Of a DNA stretch of 64,000 bases, positions 58,228-64,000 are shown piece by piece (positions within the stretch are counted from its first letter, which is position 1; every line of letters starts with the position of its first letter). A model generated the notes under the pieces. That model was not told the DNA's origin. It worked only from the letters and a program-made list of their open reading frames with translations, and searched no databases. The stretch lies in contig CM053028.1 in NCBI GenBank assembly GCA_028564925.1, positions 444,156,022 to 444,220,021 on the forward strand, written 5' to 3'. This stretch comes from Lithobates sylvaticus (taxonomy: Eukaryota; Chordata; Amphibia; Anura; Ranidae). The position numbers and the translations under genes were made by a program.

Positions 58228-58734
58228 CTAAAGTGATAAAAAATAAAAAGAGCTGTTAAAATAGCTAAACATAGCAAATGAGTACATACAGTAATTAGCA
58301 TATTCACAGCACTATACCTTAATTTTTATTTGCTACAAAACATCCCAATTCTGATTTTACCATTTAAGAATAAGTTTGCCTTTAGAATGTCACACTCGTA
58401 TATAGGGTACAGTGTTCTAGCACCCCCCCCCCCCCCCATATCATATGCAAATACAGTATACCAACAGAACCTCCTTCAATTACTGAATAGGTTTAAAACA
58501 AATCTGCAACAACTCAGTTTGGAAGTATCAGTATTATAGAAATTATTTTTATTGCATACTCTGTCAGTACAAATTCCACCAGCTTTTTTTTTTCCATTCT
58601 ATTCACGCCATCTTACTTAAAAGGGTAATGCCACTTTCATGGGGGGAAAAAAATAGCATATAAAAAAAATAAAAAAATATATATATAGCTTAAACAGTTG
58701 CGGCACAAGTCATATTGTAATTGATTATTATAAA

Positions 58735-59175
58735 AAGTACCTTTCCTTTCCAATCTGCAGCTCAGTCATTTTTTGTAAAATGCAATATGGTATCTGGAGG
58801 TGTTCTGTACACTGATGGTGAACAGAACTCCCTTAGAAATGTAATTTCCTGCTTGTGTGATTGGCTCACTGATTTTCCCAGAAGTCTGCACTAAGATACA
58901 AGTCAGATTTTGGGCATCCCTTGCATCAAAAATTTCATTTTTGAGCGAGATACTCCCAAAGTGAAATCACGTCTAAAGGGATGCAGAACCTGACACATTC
59001 CCCATTAGAGCCCTGCAGGTGTACCAGCCGATTGATAATTATAAAATCACTCCCATTCACTATGCACATGGACACAAACCGCTATTTCTTCAGAATAAGA
59101 AAAAAAATCTGCAACAAAGATTGTTAAAATGCCTGAAATGTACATTGATCACCCAGAGGGGAATGTTTTTTTTTT
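58735..59175 (-). repeat. Dispersed repeat, second copy of 19205-19570
   Basis: The minus strand gives GTGCAGACTTCTGGGAAAAT, CAGTGAGCCAATCACACAAG and GTGTACAGAACACCTCCAG in the same order as the first copy. Confidence 0.65.
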
Positions 59176-59199
59176 TTTAAACAAAAGTGGAGTTACTTT

Positions 59200-59457
59200 T
59201 TAAAGCAGAACTAAAGTTGCGCTGTAAAAAAAAATTAAAATCCGAGCAGGCAGGCTTTTATTGCAGAAAAGACATGCATTGTCTCATCTACAATGAAACA
59301 CCCCTTCCTGCCTGCTCGCGGTCTCCTTCAGCACTGTAAATTGAACTGCGCTTGCATGGCTCAGCTTACAGTGCTAAGATGATGGAATCCCCTGCCAGCC
59401 AATGAAGAGGCCGAAGACCAGCACAGGTAAGTATGGAGAATTTAAGTACCGCTTTAA
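59200..59457. mobile_element. Short TTAA element, 258 bp
   Basis: TTAAAGCAGAACTAAAGTTG faces AGTACCGCTTTAA. It contains CCTTCCTGCCTGCTCGC and CCAGCCAATGAAGAGG. Confidence 0.65.
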
Positions 59458-60584
59458 AAGGCTAACTCTACCTTTAGCAACCCGAGTGTAACATGTATCA
59501 TCCTGCTTAACAATCCTACAACCCCCCAAAGCACCCCCCCTGTGAGTTAGACCACTATTTCACAAACAGACCACTGGTCTTTGACCATGGAATATGCCCA
59601 AAACCTGTCTCGAATCAGAAGAACCAATTTGATCCCCATCCCCTCATCTTTTTTCCTCTACTCCTTTCCCTTCTCTTATCTCCCCTTTTCTTTTTAAAAA
59701 ATTCCTGCTTAAAACCACCCTTGGCCATTCCATCTCTACACCTCCATATCCTACCTCCTCCTCCCATGGAACACAAAATAATTCACAAGAACTGTTATCA
59801 CCACCATCTCTCTTGAATGAAGAGACAACGCTAGAGTTTCAGTATTACAGTGCTACTTTACTGCAAATAACTAAATATTGTACTCCATTGACACTGTACT
59901 ATTTCAATGTTACAGAAGGTCAAGACTCAGTTATCACATTATATATTCATTATGCCTGTTGGCTCAATGTAGAGCCTTTGTATTCAGTCAATGACCTGCA
60001 TTGTTTATTGTATGTTCTCTTTAGCCTTCTGCAACACAAAAATAAAGAATACATTGGAAAAACATTACACTTCCACGTTCTCTTAGCGGATTTACACACG
60101 TGTGAGTGTATGACATCCAACTACTAACAAGGCTCCCTTATCACAAGCAATGTGTATTTAACAAGTGCTTAGAAGTTTTTCTTTTATGTATACTGTTCCG
60201 AAAAGCTGTATTATAGCGTAAATGACCCTTGTAAATGCCTTGAGGACATGTATAATCCTAAAGAGCTTTATTTTTACCCATGTAAAAGGTGAAGTATACT
60301 AGAGAGTGAATTTCTCAACTTTCTTCCCGACAATTTGCAGAAGTGGCAAATCAGCAGATTCCTCCAAGCACATTCTGTAAGATGAGGAGGCAGATCTCTT
60401 TCCTGCTGAGAAGCATCCTGTTCACAATGTTCCCCTAGTCTGAACTTTGTTCATTTGAGTCTTTTCTTACCCAGGTAGAAGGAGAGAGAGGTTAGAAAAA
60501 GCTTGATCCTAGTGCTGCAAAAATATTTCAAATTCACACAAAAAAGTACCTAATATTTCGATTTCAACACCTTCCTTCCTCCAA

Positions 60585-60990
60585 GTGATAACCAGCAATT
60601 TTTTGCACAAGTTAAAACCTGCATTTTTTTTCTTTTGCTAGAAATGACTTTAACCCCCCCAAAAAGTAAATATTTTCAGAAAGCAGAGACCACGAAGAAT
60701 AAAATGGTGGCAGATGCAATCTTTTTATCTTCCACAAATATTTGAACAGCTATTTAACAAACGCATATTTTCAGACAAAAATACGTTTTAGCGTTAACAC
60801 ACAAATTATACCCAATTTTTGGTAAAATATAAAAGATTGGATTGTTCAAATAGATACGGAACATGTCAAGTCTCAAAATTAGGAAAGATCGGGTCAATTG
60901 TTTTTTGCTGCTACCCGAGGTTAATTCAAACCTCCTTTGCGTTGCACACTGTGTTGTCACATATTGGTGGCAGGTAAAGGGCACTTACGT
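60585..60990 (+). repeat. Diverged relative of the 55695-56640 element
   Basis: TTTTGCTAGAAATGACTTTA, GCAGAGACCACGAAGAATAA and AATGGTGGCAGATGCAAT follow the order of 55740-55840 with many changes. No TTAA ends. It is an older copy. Confidence 0.5.
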
Positions 60991-62411
60991 TATTCCCATG
61001 CAGTCTATGTTGTTAACCTGTATACTATAAGCCACCATCAACAAGCCCAGAGGCCAATTCCTTCATTTCCATTCCCAAATCCCCATTCATGTTTAAATTG
61101 TGAACAGTAGTATGCCCCTTGCTGAAATATGATCGTTTTAGGACTTTCACTCCATTTGGAACAACTATAACTTCCTGGAACTACAAAGACTAGAACCTTT
61201 AAACAATCTGGAAAGGGGGATGCATCTCTAGACTAGACAGTTATATGGAGGTCAACCATGAGATCATTTCAAGATTTTAGAGCTCTCAGCAAGGAAGCTC
61301 TGTTCTGGCAGGAGAGCATTGAGAGGTCTTCTAGGTGAGTGCATTGCCTATGAGATGCCCCAATCTCCCCCCCCCCCCCAAGTTCTTCCTGTTGCCAGAA
61401 TTGAGCCTACATGCTGCAAATCCCAGGAGCTGTGCATTTGTTCTTCACTCAAAGACCCGCAGAAGTCCTCGCTGTACCAAGCTCAGGCTCTTTCCTTCCA
61501 GTGCTTGCTATTCTGGCACTATTCTCCCTAAGCCTGTCAGTCACACATCAGCACTCAGAATGGCAGATCAGTTATTTAACCCCCGTGCCTGCCCTACACC
61601 AACGGCAGATAAGCAGAGGACATTTCTTCACTACATCTTCTAATAATCGTGAACGTGCACACTATTTCATGAGATGTACTTATTATTCCTAGTGCTAGGT
61701 GTTTGTTTCTATACGTTTACACATTTACGGACCTTCCCAGGTCCAAACTTAAATTCAGCCTATTGGTTCGGTCCTCAACAACAGCCCCAGTTTCTCATGT
61801 GGCCCTTTGGGAAAATTAATTGCCCAACCCTGATGTAGGGCATGAATTGTGCAGAACAGCAATAGATTATTTCCAATCAAAAAGCTTTGGAGGTTCACAG
61901 AGTCATTTCTCCACTTTGCCAAATCTGCACGACTTCTGGATTTAAATATTTTTTTTTTTTTAAATCTTGCAAAATAAACCTGAATTAAAATACCAGTCAA
62001 ATACAAAACTACATGCATGTTTGCAACAAAGCCCAAATGTATAGAAAACAGGTTTGCAAATATTGAACAGATAACAACAGGTCAAACCTTTAGACAAAAG
62101 GGAAGGAAGAGTACAGAGCCTATCAGGAAGCACCAGACCATGTTAGATACAGATGTGTCTGCTATTTACAGTAAAACATGAAAGCTACGTGGTTTGTAAA
62201 ATGTGGTTCATAGTAAAAGGGAAAACTGTACTGCTCTATCAGAACTTCTAAAATAACTTTTTGATAGACATGTTTACCTGACTGCAAAAAAAAAGTAAAA
62301 ATTTGGTTATGACCAATAAAGCATATTCAAATTACTAATGTCACATACAGGATATGCTAGCACTAAAACTGAACAAAATTATTTGATTCAACCTTTTTTT
62401 TTTTACTGTAA

Positions 62412-62829
62412 GCCCAGGGTCACACTACAGCGATCTCAAACATTGCATGTGATAAGCACACGCACCGCAGGTGCCGATCACATGCAATGTCTGTGCGAGC
62501 CTAGGTTCACACTGTAGGGATGTAGCAACCAGCACGATTCCAGCACCGATTCCCACATCACATCTCTCCCTCAGGCAGTTCACACTGCCTGCCCTCTGTG
62601 AACCACTGCAGGTGTCAATACAATGTTAATGACACCCCCAGATTTGTTCACAGATCGCACTGCGAACTGTGGATTTGGACAGGAATCGGATCGCATGGGT
62701 GAGAAGTTGAACACCTACGCGATCCAATTCCAGTGCGGGTGGGGGAAGTCCGTGCACCTTTTTTTAAGCAAAGCCAATGCAAGTTCAGCCATACAACTGT
62801 ATGGCTGAAATCGCATTGTAAAAGTCAGC
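62412..62829. mobile_element. Harbinger-like MITE material, two copies side by side
   Basis: GCCCAGGGTCACACTACAGC after TAA, and a second start CCTAGGTTCACACTGTAGGG at about 62500. TTA follows the right end. The inside has GCGATC/GATCGC motifs. Confidence 0.55.
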
Positions 62830-64000
62830 TTAGATGAGTGTTCCTCAACCACCACACCATGGCCCAGTACCAGGCCGCAGCCTTCCTCCCGTTGGGCCGC
62901 TGGCTCCTTTTTCTGTGCTCTGCACTGAACGCTTTCCCATGCTGAGCTACTGCTGTCAGTGTAAGCAGCACCAGGCAGCCATTACTTCAGACTGAGCATG
63001 AAGCAGAACGCAGAGAGGAGCTGCTGAGTGAAAGGAACATTGCCTCTTCTCACAGCATCAACCTGCAGAACAAGAGAAGCAGCAGGCAAGATCCATCAAA
63101 TGAGGTGGAATATAAAGTTTATAAAAAGGGAGAAAAAAAATATAGATATAGAAAATTGAAGAAAGAGGGGAAAAAAAAAAGTTTTGCAAACTTTTCTTAT
63201 ATAGTTTGTTGTAATGGGTTCAAAAGTCCCCACGGTATGTGGGATATCTGTGCATGAATATCACTTTTTTTTAAATTAAAGTTTATTTTCTGAATGCCAC
63301 ACTTATATTTTCTCTTTTTTGTATTAGCTCTTTAATTTAATTTTACTTTTTCTATCACTTGCCTGGTTGATCTTGCCAGTTCCCCTTGCTGTAAATGGAC
63401 CATGCAAAGCATATCTGTGCATGCACTGTCAGTTTGAATCCCTGGGTTTGCTGCTGGGAATGTCAGGAAGCCGTGATAACCATTATTAAAAAGATAAGCT
63501 GCTAGGAGGCCCACAGACATTATTCATAACTAGTCCTTTGCCTTTTTTTTGGGCACAGCTTTCAGGTCCTCTCTATCCTGTTTGTGGTTGACTGCTGCTA
63601 ATTACTGCACTTAGCGCACTGCGTTACTGAATAAGGCTGCCAGCGCAACAATTTCTTTGAATCTGCAACAAAACTGAGTTTCTCACTTTCTCAACACACA
63701 ACAAATAATACTCATCAATAAATGTTATAAGAGGTCTTTGAATGCTAAACCATTAGGAATTTGGGCATCATAACCATCCTGGATTTTCCTGAGGAAAACA
63801 TGCTTGTGTTCCAAAGAGGAATAATCACTGTGTACTGTACACAAACTTATCCTGAAATTCAAAGGCAGTGTTTATTTGTAGGCAGTTACGTTTTTAAAAT
63901 ACTGAACAGTTTAACTGTAGACAGTGTGTTTTAGGTGAAACCACGCTTCTCCGTACTCTGCATACAGTCAATATGTCTTCTGCCAGAACAAGAACGCTCC

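Larger units (their letters stand above)
1..64000 (-). other. AGFG1: AGFG1 gene body, internal part
   Basis: Seven minus-strand exons with matching phases spell out AGFG1, an ArfGAP-fold protein with Phe-Gly repeats. From established knowledge of the family, it acts in clathrin/AP-2 and EPS15-linked endocytosis, binds the SNARE VAMP7, and was first described as a cellular cofactor of HIV Rev. Exon order and identity rest on long identical stretches to human AGFG1 as I recall it. Introns inside the window are about 17.1, 3.0, 14.5, 6.7, 11.6 and 1.8 kb, from 5' to 3' of the gene. The start codon exon and the C-terminal exons are outside the window. No promoter, 5'UTR or 3'UTR is visible. Confidence 0.95.
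58228..64000 (-). other. AGFG1: AGFG1 intron upstream of the ArfGAP exon (partial)
   Basis: I looked for the zinc-finger exon (Cys-x2-Cys-x16-Cys-x2-Cys) and did not find it, so at least 5.8 kb of intron separates it from 58227. Repeats are at 58735-59175, 59200-59457, 60585-60990 and 62412-62829. The rest, including 59460-60580, 61000-62400 and 62840-64000, shows no recognised feature. Confidence 0.75.

Noticed and set aside
59813-60127. Plus-strand frame of 104 codons in intron 1
   Set aside because: No motif, no codon-usage support, no splice context and no relation to AGFG1. Its length is expected by chance in AT-rich DNA.
58330-64000. Search for the AGFG1 zinc-finger exon
   Set aside because: No minus-strand reading with Cys-x2-Cys and the TYVNMTVGSFVC-type sequence was found, so it must lie beyond the window.

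Overview
The window is vertebrate nuclear DNA from the inside of one large gene. Seven coding exons on the minus strand belong to AGFG1 (ArfGAP with FG repeats 1, also called HRB or RIP). From 5' to 3' of the gene they lie at 58134-58227, 40957-41072, 37839-38001, 23160-23355, 16364-16483, 4727-4795 and 2711-2893. Every exon has AG/GT borders and the reading phases fit together without a break. They encode the second part of the ArfGAP domain, the VAMP7-binding linker, and the first part of the Phe-Gly/Asn-x-Phe region. The first exon (start codon, zinc-finger cysteines, promoter) lies beyond 64000, and the C-terminal FG/NPF exons lie below position 1. Only about 0.94 kb of the 64 kb is coding.

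The organism looks like a frog, probably a ranoid. The protein is nearly identical to human AGFG1 as I remember it. The introns are packed with DNA-transposon fossils of a style I associate with ranid frogs: TTAA-bounded elements opening TTAACCACTT, Harbinger-like TTCACAC elements, Buster-type hAT elements and several Tc1 lineages. This species call is inference.

Layout: 0-2.7 kb is intron with a TTAA element and a decayed ribozyme-like module. 2.7-4.8 kb holds two exons, one a 69-nt cassette exon. 4.8-16.4 kb is an intron with nested TTAA elements. 16.4-23.4 kb holds two exons and the intron between them. 23.4-37.8 kb is a very repeat-rich intron with a three-generation insertion nest, two Tc1 elements, a hAT element and three long foldback elements. 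37.8-41.1 kb holds two exons and a near full-length Tc1. 41.1-58.1 kb is a 17-kb intron with two LINE remnants, one a CR1 split by two younger insertions. 58.1-64 kb holds one exon and part of intron 1.

The most unusual signal is a small module found four times, in three foldback elements and one half-element. It is a short stem, then CTGANGA, a second stem-loop, then GAAAC or a decayed form of it, then the other strand of the first stem. Stem sequences differ between copies but still pair. This is the layout of a hammerhead ribozyme core, with deviations stated in the findings. No RNA gene, CRISPR array or bacterial-type feature is present.
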